Notes under the pieces: model-generated
Seen by the model: only the letters and a program-made list of their open reading frames with translations
Told to the model about the DNA's origin: nothing
Database searches by the model: none
Shown here: one piece after another, positions 36,689-46,040 of the stretch
Layout: each line of letters starts with the position of its first letter
How positions within the stretch are numbered: position 1 is the first letter of the stretch
Made by a program: the position numbers and the translations under genes
Assembly (NCBI GenBank): GCA_023411615.1
Contig: JAEYOR010000010.1
Location: 62,001 to 126,000 of the forward strand
Length of the DNA: 64,000 bases
DNA from: Actinomycetes bacterium
GTDB taxonomy: Bacteria > Actinomycetota > Actinomycetes > Actinomycetales > Demequinaceae
Reading direction: 5' to 3'

Positions 36689-38421
36689 TCAACTCCAGTC
36701 TCGGCGCGCTGTTCGTCCGGAATGGGCGCTGGCGCACCCGTGAGGGGATCCATTCCTCCACCTGACTTGGGGAACGCGATGACGTCGCGAATTGACTCGT
36801 AGCCACCCAGGAGCATGACAACTCGGTCCCAACCAAGCGCGATGCCACCGTGTGGCGGAGCGCCGTACTGGAAAGCATCAAGCAAGAAGCCGAACTTCTC
36901 TTGGGCCTCCTGTGGGCCGATGCCCATCACCGTGAAGACGCGCTCCTGCACATCGCGGCGGTGAATACGAATCGAACCGCCCCCGATCTCGTTGCCGTTG
37001 CACACGATGTCGTATGCATACGCGAGGGCTTCGCCCGGCGACTCCTCGAATCGGCCAATCCACTCGGGCGTCGGCGATGTGAATGCGTGGTGGAGAGCCG
37101 TCCACGCGGACGTACCAAGTGCCACGTCGTCGTCGTCAGCCTTTACCGGCTTGAACAAGGGTGCGTCCACAATCCACACGAATTCGAAGCGTGAGTCATC
37201 AATGAGGCCAACCCGCTTGGCGATCTCCCCACGCGCCGCACCAAGAAGCGCACGGGACGAGTCAGCGTCTCCGGCCGCAAAGAAGATGCAGTCACCACGG
37301 TTCGCTCCCACGGCCTCCGCAAGTCCGGCGAGTTCGGTCTCAGACAGATTTTTCGCAACCGGCCCGCCAAGTGTGCCGTCCTCACCGACCAGCACGTAGG
37401 CGAGGCCCTTGGCCCCACGCTGCTTGGCCCAGTCCTGCCACGCGTCAAGCACCTTGCGCGGCTGGCTCGCTCCGCCGGGCATGACGACGGCGCCAACGTA
37501 GGGTGCTTGAAAGACCCGGAAGGGCGTCTCAGCAAAGTACTCCGTCAGTTCGGTGAGTTCGACACCAAATCGAAGGTCTGGCTTGTCGGAGCCAAAGCGA
37601 GCCATGGCGTCCGCATAAGTGAGGCGCGGGATCGGCGTCGACACCTCGTAACCGATCAGCGCCCACAGTTCCTTGATGATGTCTTCGCCAAGGGCGATGA
37701 CGTCGTCCTGGTCGACAAAACTCATCTCGATGTCGAGCTGGGTGAACTCAGGTTGACGATCGGCTCGGAAATCCTCATCGCGGTAGCAGCGAGCGATCTG
37801 GTAGTAGCGCTCCATGCCGGCGACCATGAGCAATTGCTTGAACAGTTGCGGGGACTGCGGAAGCGCGTACCACGAACCCGGCGCGAGCCGCGCCGGAACT
37901 ACAAAGTCGCGCGCACCCTCTGGAGTCGACCGCGTCAGCGTGGGCGTCTCGATCTCAAGAAAGTCGTGGCGGTCGAGCACCCGGCGAGCGGCAGCGTTGG
38001 CCTGCGAACGCAAGATCATCGCAGAGCGCTGCGCCGGGCGTCGCAGATCGAGGTAGCGATGCTTGAGGCGGGCCTCTTCGCCCACCGTCACGTACTCGTC
38101 AATTGGGAAAGGCGTGGGAATCGACTCATTGAGGACCACCACGTCAGTTCCGACAACCTCGATCTCACCTGAGGCCATATTGGGGTTCGCCGAACCGTCT
38201 GGCCGCAAACGCACCTCGCCGGTCACCTGAAGAACGAACTCCGTGCGCAGCGAATGCGCCACGTCCTCGTGAAGGACGACCTGCACCAAACCGGAGGCAT
38301 CGCGCAGATCGATGAAGGCGACGCCGCCGTGATCACGCCGACGCCCCACCCATCCAGCGAGCGTGACGGTCGTGCCAGCGTCGGCAGCACGGAGATTCCC
38401 AGCGAGATGGGTGCGAAGCAC
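36655..38421 (-). CDS. aspS: aspartyl-tRNA synthetase, probably non-discriminating (Asp/Asn)
   Basis: 588 residues: N-terminal OB anticodon-binding domain (1-105), class II core, and the bacterial GAD insertion (about 290-415). Motifs include FRDEDFRADRQPEFTQLD and the C-terminal GIALGWDRVVMLL. The anticodon-loop contact RRDHGGVAFIDLRD carries His (residue 31) where discriminating enzymes have Leu. In characterised enzymes this His goes with charging of both tRNA-Asp and tRNA-Asn, followed by GatCAB amidation. GTG start at 38421, AAAGG about 9 bases before. Confidence 0.95.
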   Translation of the reverse strand: MLRTHLAGNLRAADAGTTVTLAGWVGRRRDHGGVAFIDLRDASGLVQVVLHEDVAHSLRTEFVLQVTGEVRLRPDGSANPNMASGEIEVVGTDVVVLNESIPTPFPIDEYVTVGEEARLKHRYLDLRRPAQRSAMILRSQANAAARRVLDRHDFLEIETPTLTRSTPEGARDFVVPARLAPGSWYALPQSPQLFKQLLMVAGMERYYQIARCYRDEDFRADRQPEFTQLDIEMSFVDQDDVIALGEDIIKELWALIGYEVSTPIPRLTYADAMARFGSDKPDLRFGVELTELTEYFAETPFRVFQAPYVGAVVMPGGASQPRKVLDAWQDWAKQRGAKGLAYVLVGEDGTLGGPVAKNLSETELAGLAEAVGANRGDCIFFAAGDADSSRALLGAARGEIAKRVGLIDDSRFEFVWIVDAPLFKPVKADDDDVALGTSAWTALHHAFTSPTPEWIGRFEESPGEALAYAYDIVCNGNEIGGGSIRIHRRDVQERVFTVMGIGPQEAQEKFGFLLDAFQYGAPPHGGIALGWDRVVMLLGGYESIRDVIAFPKSGGGMDPLTGAPAPIPDEQRAETGVDYVPEVEAAEA

Positions 38422-38474
38422 GTGAAAGGCCTTTCGTAACGATGAGACGCCCTCGAAGAGAGCATTCTGGAAGT

Positions 38475-39812
38475 CTAGCGGCGCTGAATCCGCACCTTGA
38501 GGTCAGCGGCAGGCGGAACCCATGCGTCGGCATCGGCCGCCACCTGCTCGCCCGAACGGATGTCCTTGACCGCACCGTCCCCGTCCTGGTCGGGGAACCA
38601 CACAAAGGGGATGCCGCGCCGATCGGCGTACTGAATCTGCTTGCCGAACTTGGCGGCAGCCGGAGCGACTTCGCACGCAATACCCCGAGATCGCAGCCTG
38701 CTCGCAATCCCGTTGGACGTGGCACGGCCTTCCTCATTGACAACAGCGACAAGGACTGCGCTCGGAACGGATCGAGTGGCGCTCACCAGTTGGTGAGACA
38801 CCAGCCGGGAGACGAGCCTGCTCACCCCAATCGACATGCCGACTCCGGGGTACCCACCGCCCGCGACAAGAGAGTCGTATCGACCACCCGAGCAGATGGA
38901 GCCAAGGTCCTCATGGCCCTCGAGAGTGGTCTCGTAAACCGCCCCCGTGTAGTAGTCGAGACCGCGAGCAATGCTGAGATCGGCGACAGCGGTGCCCGGC
39001 ACCGCCGCGTTGACCGATTCGACGAGTTGAGCGAGTGAGGCGATGCCCTCACCGAGCAAGCGCTGAGCGTCTTCGTCCGTCACGGTGGGGGTTGTCTCCC
39101 ATAGATCGAGGACTGCCTCCTTGAAGGAGCCATCGCTCGACTGGATCTTCGCCAACTCAAGAATCGCTTGTGCCGCAGCCTCGCTCACGTTCTGCCGTGA
39201 CAGCTCAGTGGCCACCCCGTCCGGTCCGATCTTGGCGATCTTGTCCACACTGCGCAGCGCACCTGCCACGTCGGTGATGCCCACACCCCGATAGAAGCCT
39301 TCAACAAGCTTGCGGTCATTCATCCGCATCGTGGCGCGTGGAACTGGGAGTGCGGCAAGAGCGCGCGCCATCACGACGGCGACTTCCGTCTCAAAGTGGG
39401 CGGGCAGGGTGTCGCGTGCCACGATGTCGATATCGGCCTGGTAGAACTCGCGGAACCGGCCTTCTTGAGGCCGCTCACCGCGCCACACCTTCTGAATTTG
39501 GTATCGCCGGAACGGGAAGTGCAAGTGCCCTTGGCGCTCTTCAACGTAGCGAGCGAACGGCACAGTGAGGTCAAAGTGAAGGCCAAGCTCGGCGTCGGCC
39601 GCCTCACCACCACGGCGTGTGAGAACGTAGACCTCTTTCGAAGCCTCGGCGCCACCACCGAGAAGGTCGAGCGGCTCCACTGCGCGCGTCTCGATCTCCG
39701 CAAAGCCGTTCAGTTCGAAGACTGTGCGCAGTGTCGCCAGCAAAGAGGCTTCGACGGCGCGCTCCGCAGGGGACCACTCAGGGAATCCAGACAAGGGCGC
39801 ACGTCGCGACAT
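38475..39812 (-). CDS. hisS: histidyl-tRNA synthetase
   Basis: 445 residues. Class II core motif 2 is KVWRGERPQEGRFREFYQADIDI (about 113-135, split by the flipping loop). The histidine-specific loop ARGLDYYTGAVYE is near 287-299. The C-terminal anticodon domain (about 345-440) contains LVAVVNEEG. The start could also be an ATG three codons earlier (39821). It is followed 53 bases later by aspS, a common hisS-aspS pairing, and is divergent from the cyclophilin gene. Confidence 0.95.
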   Translation of the reverse strand: MSRRAPLSGFPEWSPAERAVEASLLATLRTVFELNGFAEIETRAVEPLDLLGGGAEASKEVYVLTRRGGEAADAELGLHFDLTVPFARYVEERQGHLHFPFRRYQIQKVWRGERPQEGRFREFYQADIDIVARDTLPAHFETEVAVVMARALAALPVPRATMRMNDRKLVEGFYRGVGITDVAGALRSVDKIAKIGPDGVATELSRQNVSEAAAQAILELAKIQSSDGSFKEAVLDLWETTPTVTDEDAQRLLGEGIASLAQLVESVNAAVPGTAVADLSIARGLDYYTGAVYETTLEGHEDLGSICSGGRYDSLVAGGGYPGVGMSIGVSRLVSRLVSHQLVSATRSVPSAVLVAVVNEEGRATSNGIASRLRSRGIACEVAPAAAKFGKQIQYADRRGIPFVWFPDQDGDGAVKDIRSGEQVAADADAWVPPAADLKVRIQRR

Positions 39813-39887
39813 AGCCACCATTGTTCCATCGCCCGCGCCGTAGACTTGCGCACACGCGGCGCTGATCGGTCGCAGGAGCGGGAGCGT

Positions 39888-40622
39888 ATGAGCAAGAAGA
39901 AGCGCCCATCGACGGCGAAGACGCGGACGCAGAGCGGACGGGACGTGTCGCGCGCCGAGCGAATACGCGCCGAGAACCGGCGCACGCTCATCCTCGCTGC
40001 CGTCTTGCTCGGCTTGCTCGTCGGTTTTGTCATCGTCGCAGTCGTACAGTCGCGTGACAACGGCGAGAACGGCGCTGCCCCGCGTGCAAACTCTGCGCTC
40101 GTCCCCTCAGCAGACCACGCACGGGGCCACGAATGGGATTGGGTGCTGGAGACCAACCGCGGCGACATCACCGTCGTTCTTGACGGCAATAAGGCACCGC
40201 AGGCGGCATCCGTGCTGCTGTCACTCAACCAAGCCGGCTTCTTTGCCTCGACCGACTGCCACCGAGTACGCACAGAGGAACCGTTCTTTCTTCAGTGTGG
40301 CTCTCCCGACGGCACGTCGGCTGGCGGTCCGCCCTACCGCTTTGGGCCCGTCGAGAACGCGCCATCCGACAACCGCTACCCGGCCGGGAGCGTCGTCATG
40401 GTCCGCAGCGGCGATGACGAGTATTCGATGGGAAGCCAGTTCTTCATCGTCTATGAAGACTCGACGATTGAGTCCGCTGACGGACATGGGTACACAGTCG
40501 TTGGTCGGGTCACGGAAGGACTCGATATCGTGAGACATGTGGCCGAAGGCGGTACCATCACGGGTGCCTCTGATGGCCAACCCGCCCAATCCGTCATTCT
40601 CACGAAGGTCGCCACCGCATGA
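39888..40622 (+). CDS. membrane-anchored peptidyl-prolyl cis-trans isomerase (cyclophilin)
   Basis: 244 residues from the ATG at 39888, with GGGAG 3 bases upstream; the open frame before it is antisense to hisS and ignored. A basic cytoplasmic tail (1-32) and one membrane helix (about 33-54) put a cyclophilin domain (about 85-244) outside the membrane. The catalytic Arg is in DCHRVR; FFLQCGSPDGTSAGGPPY and SMGSQFFIVYED follow. The usual Trp/His of the cyclosporin pocket is replaced at GYTVVGRV, as in other actinobacterial members. Its stop overlaps the next start as ATGA. Confidence 0.9.
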   Translation: MSKKKRPSTAKTRTQSGRDVSRAERIRAENRRTLILAAVLLGLLVGFVIVAVVQSRDNGENGAAPRANSALVPSADHARGHEWDWVLETNRGDITVVLDGNKAPQAASVLLSLNQAGFFASTDCHRVRTEEPFFLQCGSPDGTSAGGPPYRFGPVENAPSDNRYPAGSVVMVRSGDDEYSMGSQFFIVYEDSTIESADGHGYTVVGRVTEGLDIVRHVAEGGTITGASDGQPAQSVILTKVATA

Positions 40623-41971
40623 GCCCCGCTAAGCCCCGGCCTATCCCCCGCCCCAAAGCACCGTCGCCCGCTGCGTTGGCCGGTCACGGCATGCACCCCG
40701 TGCGCGTGCCCGTGGTGGACGAAATCACTCCCGAGCAGATCGCTGCGGCATCCGAATTCGGAGCCGTCGAGGGCGAGACCGTGGTGCTCGTTGACGGTGC
40801 CACCCGCACCGAAGTGGGTCCAGCTCTTGGTGACGAGCCGATTGCACCGTACGCAAAGGCGTTCATCGAGCTCGCCGCTTCGGTCGAGCGCTTCCACGCG
40901 CGGCTCGTTGGCGCGGAACTCAGCCCCAAGGACATCGACGACGCACTGGCCGGCTTGAAGTCCTCGCTTGAGACGCCCGTGGTGGTCGGCAATATTGCGG
41001 CGCTCCGCGCCCGCTTCGCCGTTGTCGAGGCAGAGGCACAGGAAGTGGCGGAACGGGTTCGCGCTGAACGCGCCGCCGCCCGCGAGAAGGCCGCATCGGC
41101 ACGCGAAGAGATCGTCGCTCAGGCCGAGGCGCTTGCCGAGAAGCCCGAGCGCCAGATCCACTGGAAGAACGACACGGCGCGCATGCGCGAACTGCTCGAT
41201 GAGTGGAAAGAGGCCCAGCGCTCTGGGACACGCATCGGCAAAGAGGTCGAGCGGGAGCTCTGGAAACGTTTCACCAAGGCGCGCTCCGCCTTCGAGAAGG
41301 CACGCAAGGCGCATTTCGCTCACCTTGACAAGGAGAACTCGGCAGTCGCAGCGACCAAGGAGTCTCTTGTCAACCAGGCGGAGGAATTGGCCACGTCAAC
41401 TGACTGGGACCGCACGGCCCGTCAATTCAAGCAGCTGATGGACCAATGGCGAGGCGCTGGACGCGGCCGACGCGCCACAGACGACGCTCTGTGGGATCGT
41501 TTCCAAGCGGCACAAGAGGCATTTTTCACCGCTCGCCGGGCCGAGGCCGATGCGCAAGAGGTCGAGTGGGCGGCCAATGTGCCTGCCAAGGAAGCCGCCG
41601 TGGCCGACGCCGAGGCACTGTTGCCGATCACGGACATTCGCGCAGCCAAGCGCGATCTACGCCAGATTCAGGACCGTTTTGATGCGGCAGGCGACGTGCC
41701 TCGTGCCGACGCGGCACGGTTGAGCAAGCGCATGGCCGCTGTCGAGCGCGCTGTTCGGGAAGCCGACCAGCAGGCATGGTCCTCACGCAACCCCGAGATT
41801 GAGGCCCGTGCGACGGGCGCCGCAGCGCAACTTCACGCCGCAATCGCCGACCTTGAGAAGAGCCTTGCGGACGCGACCGCCAAGGGCGACAAGCGCAAGG
41901 TCAAGGAACTCACCGAAGCGCTTGAGGCGCGCAAGGCCTGGCTCAAGCAGATCGAGGCCGTCGCCAAGTAG
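40619..41971 (+). CDS. DUF349-family coiled-coil protein
   Basis: 450 residues, largely alpha-helical and highly charged. Residues about 35-100 are a distinct N-terminal segment (TPEQIAAASEFGAVEG). From about 165 on there are DUF349-type repeats with the recurring pattern LLDEWKEAQRSGTRIGKEVERELWKRF and QLMDQWRGAGRGRRATDDALWDRF, plus a weaker third copy. The function of the family is unknown. It overlaps the membrane cyclophilin, a pairing seen in other actinobacteria near relA. Confidence 0.85.
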   Translation: MSPAKPRPIPRPKAPSPAALAGHGMHPVRVPVVDEITPEQIAAASEFGAVEGETVVLVDGATRTEVGPALGDEPIAPYAKAFIELAASVERFHARLVGAELSPKDIDDALAGLKSSLETPVVVGNIAALRARFAVVEAEAQEVAERVRAERAAAREKAASAREEIVAQAEALAEKPERQIHWKNDTARMRELLDEWKEAQRSGTRIGKEVERELWKRFTKARSAFEKARKAHFAHLDKENSAVAATKESLVNQAEELATSTDWDRTARQFKQLMDQWRGAGRGRRATDDALWDRFQAAQEAFFTARRAEADAQEVEWAANVPAKEAAVADAEALLPITDIRAAKRDLRQIQDRFDAAGDVPRADAARLSKRMAAVERAVREADQQAWSSRNPEIEARATGAAAQLHAAIADLEKSLADATAKGDKRKVKELTEALEARKAWLKQIEAVAK

Positions 41972-41989
41972 ACGCTGTCGTTGGCGGGG

Positions 41990-41998
41990 TTGTCCACA
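41990..41998 (+). other. single DnaA-box-like nonamer
   Basis: TTGTCCACA matches the actinobacterial DnaA-box consensus. It lies in the 78-base gap after the DUF349 gene. It stands alone, so it is not an origin; a titration or regulatory site is possible, as is chance. Confidence 0.25.
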
Positions 41999-42049
41999 GG
42001 GCGATTGCGCAACTCTGCGCGTAGCGCACTGGCGTGAGAGTGTGAACGC

Positions 42050-42670
42050 GTGATTCACGCGCCCACCGATGTCGCAGCGCCGCACTCACGGCGCGCACGC
42101 GCTGAGTGCCGCTTTCCCGGCATCATCATCACGCCCGCACTCATTGGCGTGGGCGCATATGCGCGGCTCGTGCGCGATGGCTCTTTGCAAGAGCTCCGCG
42201 CGGGTGTGGCGGCATCGCACACTCACGCGTCACTCCCTCAGATTCGTGCGGCCTCACTTGCGCCATCGGTGCCACGTCGCGGCGCGCTGACAGGTGCGAG
42301 TGCCCTGTGGGTGCATGGCTGGCGTGCTGCGGAGCCGATGCCCGTCCCCGTCACCATTGCAGCGCGCCCCGGCGTGAGGCTGAGCGAGCCCGTTGGCACC
42401 ACCGTGGCATGGCGCAATGTGACCCATGAGGCGTCGGTGACCTCCGCCTCCATGATCGCTGGAGTCGTGGTTGCACGACCATCAGCCGCGGTTGCAATGG
42501 CGCTGAGCCACGACGCTCTTGACCATGCACTCCCCGCATCGTGGTGGGCACTTCATGCGGGCCGTGCGACAGCGCTCGATGTGGAGATGCTCTTGCCTCG
42601 TAAGGGCCCGGCAACGCGACGGGCGTGGTCCGCATGGCGTGCTCTCACGAACGCGCGAGAACAGATCTAA
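42050..42670 (+). CDS. hypothetical protein, AbiEi-antitoxin-like
   Basis: 206 residues with a GTG start and no clear ribosome site. The layout resembles actinobacterial proteins annotated as AbiEi-type antitoxins: a start-proximal segment ITPALIGVGAYARLVRDGSLQEL, then ALTGASALWVHGWRA near residue 85, then a beta-rich part. No toxin partner (AbiEii-type nucleotidyltransferase) lies next to it; the next gene is relA on the other strand, with a 4-base tail overlap. I do not claim a toxin-antitoxin role. Confidence 0.5.
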   Translation: MIHAPTDVAAPHSRRARAECRFPGIIITPALIGVGAYARLVRDGSLQELRAGVAASHTHASLPQIRAASLAPSVPRRGALTGASALWVHGWRAAEPMPVPVTIAARPGVRLSEPVGTTVAWRNVTHEASVTSASMIAGVVVARPSAAVAMALSHDALDHALPASWWALHAGRATALDVEMLLPRKGPATRRAWSAWRALTNAREQI

Positions 42671-44922
42671 GACCCTTCGTCAGCGCGCCGTGCCCCGGTG
42701 ACTCGACGAGCGTCGTAGACACCGTCAATACGCCGGACCGCGCTCAGTACCGCACCAAGGTGGGACGGGTCAGCCATCTCAAAAGTGAAGGCATTGAGAG
42801 CAACTCGGTCACGCGACGTCGAGACGTGAGCACCGAGAATGTTGAGGTGATGGTCAGAGAGCACCTGAACCACATCGGCGAGGAGGCGGTTCCGGTCGAG
42901 CGCCTCGACCTCAATCTGCACCATGAAGGTCGAGTCCGACGCGCCCGTCCACTGGACGTCCACCATGCGCTCTGGCTGCTGCTCAAGATGCAAGAGGTTC
43001 TCGCAGTCCGAACGGTGTATCGATACCCCTTGGCCGCGCGTGACAAAGCCCCGTATAGGGTCGCCCGGCACCGGCGTGCAGCACTTGGCCAGCTTGACGA
43101 CAACGTCGGTCATCCCCGCAACCGACACACCTGGGTCACCACGCCGTGCTGTCTGACGGGTGCCCGGGCGGGTGATCTCCGCAAGGTCCTCATCGGCACC
43201 TGCACGCCCGCCGACGGCTTCAACCATCCGGTCAACAACATCGGATGGCTGCTCTTTGTGCTCGCCGATCGCGGCGTAAAGCGAATCGACATCGTCGTAA
43301 TGCATCTCCCGGGCAAGGGCCAGCAGCGTCGATTTCGACATGAGCCTTTGCATCGGCAAATGCTGACGACGAATCGCACGTGCAAGCATGTCGCGACCCG
43401 TCTCGATCGACTCTTCGCGGCGTTCGCGGGTGAACCACTGGCGAATCTTGTTGCGCGCACGCGTTGACTGCACAAACTCAAGCCAGTCGCGCTTGGGATG
43501 GCCATTCTCATCGGACGTGGTGATGACCTCGACCGTGTCGCCGTTTTCAAGGGTCGAGTCAAGCGAGACGAGACGGCCATTGACCTTCGCCCCCACTGTC
43601 TTGTGCCCCACCTCCGTGTGAACCGCATACGCGAAGTCCACGGGTGTCGCGCCCTGTGGCAACGCGAGCAGTTTGCCGCGTGGGGTGAAGACGTACACCT
43701 CGGCGCGCGAGATCTCGCCGCGTAAGGAATCGAGAAAATCGCTAGGGTCGGCCGTCTCTTGCTGCCAGTCAGCAATCTGGCGCAACCATCCCATGTCGCT
43801 TGCGACAGCGGGGACCTTCTCGCCCTTCGCGTTCTCCTTGTAACGCCAATGCGCGGCGAGGCCATACTCAGCACGTCGGTGCATGTCCCACGTGCGAATC
43901 TGGAGTTCGATCGGTTTGCCTTGCGGCCCGATCACCGTGGTGTGCAGCGACTGGTACAGATTGAACTTGGGCATCGCGATGTAGTCCTTGAACCGGCCTG
44001 GAACCGGCTGGAACATCGAGTGCATCTCACCCAGCACCGCGTAACAGTCACGAACCGACTCGACGAGAATGCGGATGCCAACGAGGTCGTAGATGTCATT
44101 GAGATCACGGCCACGCACGATCATCTTTTGGTAGACCGAGTAATAGTGCTTCGGTCTGCCCGTGATCTCAGCCTTGATCTTCTTCGCCTTGAGGACGCTC
44201 GCGATACGAGATCGAACCTCGGCAAGGTCCTTCTCGCGCTCGGGCGCGCGCTCCGCCACCACCTCGACAATCTCTTGGTAGATCTTGGGATACAGCGTCT
44301 TGAAAGACAGATCTTCGAGTTCCCACTTGATCGCGTTGAGACCCATCCGGTGCGCGAGCGGCGCGTAGATCTCAAGCGTCTCCTGCGCCTTGCGACGGGC
44401 CGACGCCGGACTCACGTGCTCCCATGTACGGGCGTTGTGAAGGCGGTCAGCAAGTTTGAGGAGCAAGACGCGGATGTCTCGCGCCATCGCGACGACGAGT
44501 TTGCGCACCGTCTCGGCCTGGGCGGCTTCGCCAAACTTCAATTTGTCGAGCTTCGTCACGCCGTCGACAAAGGAGGCGACTTCATCTCCGAACTCAACGC
44601 GGACCTGCTCAAGGGGAAAACTCGTGTCCTCCACAACGTCGTGAAGCAACGCCGCCGCGATCACCGTGTCGGGAAGGCCCAAACCAGCAATAATCTCGGC
44701 CACGGCGATGGGGTGAGTGATGTACGGCTCACCGCTTTGACGCAACTGCCCCTCGTGCGCTTGCTCTGCAACAGCATGGGCGCGCTCGATGAGCCCCACT
44801 TTGGCGCGGGGATACATGCGGCGATAGATCTCAAGCAGCGATGAGATTGCGGCCGGCTCTTGAGCGTGACGGCGCAACGCAAACTTCCGCCCAGCGGAGG
44901 TCTGTGCCTTGGTGTCCGTCAC
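42667..44922 (-). CDS. relA: bifunctional (p)ppGpp synthetase/hydrolase
   Basis: Stringent-response enzyme of the long Rel type, 751 residues. The HD hydrolase has its metal motif at His94-Asp95 (LLHDVVEDT), plus RLHNARTW. The synthetase domain carries RFKDYIAMPKFNLYQSLHT near 320. TGS (VYVFTPRGKLLALPQGATPVDFAY), a cysteine-bearing zinc-finger region (LAKCCTPVPGD) and a C-terminal ACT domain follow. Both catalytic halves look intact, so it should make and degrade alarmone. The GTG start has GGAGG about 5 bases before. Confidence 0.97.
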   Translation of the reverse strand: MTDTKAQTSAGRKFALRRHAQEPAAISSLLEIYRRMYPRAKVGLIERAHAVAEQAHEGQLRQSGEPYITHPIAVAEIIAGLGLPDTVIAAALLHDVVEDTSFPLEQVRVEFGDEVASFVDGVTKLDKLKFGEAAQAETVRKLVVAMARDIRVLLLKLADRLHNARTWEHVSPASARRKAQETLEIYAPLAHRMGLNAIKWELEDLSFKTLYPKIYQEIVEVVAERAPEREKDLAEVRSRIASVLKAKKIKAEITGRPKHYYSVYQKMIVRGRDLNDIYDLVGIRILVESVRDCYAVLGEMHSMFQPVPGRFKDYIAMPKFNLYQSLHTTVIGPQGKPIELQIRTWDMHRRAEYGLAAHWRYKENAKGEKVPAVASDMGWLRQIADWQQETADPSDFLDSLRGEISRAEVYVFTPRGKLLALPQGATPVDFAYAVHTEVGHKTVGAKVNGRLVSLDSTLENGDTVEVITTSDENGHPKRDWLEFVQSTRARNKIRQWFTRERREESIETGRDMLARAIRRQHLPMQRLMSKSTLLALAREMHYDDVDSLYAAIGEHKEQPSDVVDRMVEAVGGRAGADEDLAEITRPGTRQTARRGDPGVSVAGMTDVVVKLAKCCTPVPGDPIRGFVTRGQGVSIHRSDCENLLHLEQQPERMVDVQWTGASDSTFMVQIEVEALDRNRLLADVVQVLSDHHLNILGAHVSTSRDRVALNAFTFEMADPSHLGAVLSAVRRIDGVYDARRVTGARRADEGS

Positions 44923-44958
44923 AGTGGCCTCCGATCCGAAAAAGGGGTGAAAACCAGT

Positions 44959-46038
44959 CTACTTGCGCCGTTTACGCCGCGGTTGCGCCGCGGTTCCCTG
45001 GTGGTGACCCGGCTGCAATGCGCCGACGCGCACGGTGCCATCCTCGCGCACCACATCCGATGTGCCGCCCTCGCGGGCACGCTGGACCTCCGCGTTGTGC
45101 TTGATGATCTGCGGCTCACGCTGACGAAGGACCACCTCAAGCGGCGTCGCCACGAAGATGGAGGAGAACGTTCCCACCGCCATCCCGACAAAGAGCGCAA
45201 GCGAAATGTCCTGGAGGGTGCCGGCACCGAGCATGTACGACCCGATGAACAAGATCGCGGCTACCGGCAAGAGTGCGACAACAGACGTGTTGATCGAGCG
45301 CACCAGGGTCTGATTGACGGCAAGGTTGGCCAGTTCCGCGTACGTGTACCGGTGCTGCGTCGTCAGTTCGTGTGTGTTCTCCTTCACCTTGTCAAAGACC
45401 ACCACGGTGTCATAAAGCGAGTAGCCGAGGATGGTGAGGAAGCCGATGACGGACGCGGGCGTCACCTCGAAGCCAACGAGGGCGTAAACACCAACGGTGA
45501 AGACAAGGTCGTGGAGGAGCGCGACGAGAGCCGCCACCGCCATGCGCCATGCGCGGAAGTAGACGGTGAGTACGAGTGTGACAAGGAGCATGAAGACTAC
45601 GAGCCCCTGGATCGCCTTGTTGGAGACGTCCTTGCTCCAGGTGGGGCCAATGAAGCTTGAACTCACATCTGCGGGCGCGATGCCGTAGGCCTCGGCGAGC
45701 TTCTCGCGTAGGTCAAGAATGTCCGCTTGCTCGAGCTGGCCGAGTTGAACGCGGACACTGTCCCCGCCGACAACGACAATGCGGGGTTCTTCAGCGGGAA
45801 GCTCGTTTGCGATGACATCGCGCGCAATCGTCGTATCAACGTTCGGCACTTCCGAGAGCGTGTACTCCGTCCCGCCACGGAAGTCGATGCCTGGGTTGAG
45901 TCCCTTGACGAGCAGGATGCCAATGCAGATGGCGACAATGCCGAGGCTGACAAGGAGCCACCGCTTGCGCTGCTGCACGATCGGGTACGAGGTCTCCCCT
46001 GAGTGAAGGCGATTACCCCAGTCTGAAATGCCAGCCAT
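44959..46038 (-). CDS. secF: Sec translocon accessory protein SecF
   Basis: 359 residues, six membrane segments. The first periplasmic-type loop begins after GIDFRGGTEYTL, and GYSLYDTVVVFDKVKEN (near residue 205) is the D4 signature of proton-motive-force-driven export. The tail is basic (AAQPRRKRRK). It follows secD by 2 bases. With SecD it pulls proteins out of SecYEG; several products in this window (pilins, GH18 protein, cyclophilin) are exported. Confidence 0.97.
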   Translation of the reverse strand: MAGISDWGNRLHSGETSYPIVQQRKRWLLVSLGIVAICIGILLVKGLNPGIDFRGGTEYTLSEVPNVDTTIARDVIANELPAEEPRIVVVGGDSVRVQLGQLEQADILDLREKLAEAYGIAPADVSSSFIGPTWSKDVSNKAIQGLVVFMLLVTLVLTVYFRAWRMAVAALVALLHDLVFTVGVYALVGFEVTPASVIGFLTILGYSLYDTVVVFDKVKENTHELTTQHRYTYAELANLAVNQTLVRSINTSVVALLPVAAILFIGSYMLGAGTLQDISLALFVGMAVGTFSSIFVATPLEVVLRQREPQIIKHNAEVQRAREGGTSDVVREDGTVRVGALQPGHHQGTAAQPRRKRRK

Positions 46039-46040
46039 GG

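Noticed and set aside
39396..39887. Upstream extension of the cyclophilin frame
   Set aside because: Antisense to hisS; the ATG at 39888 with GGGAG gives the normal membrane-anchored protein.
41990..41998. Replication origin at the DnaA-box-like nonamer
   Set aside because: Only one box is present, no AT-rich unwinding region and no dnaA/dnaN neighbours.
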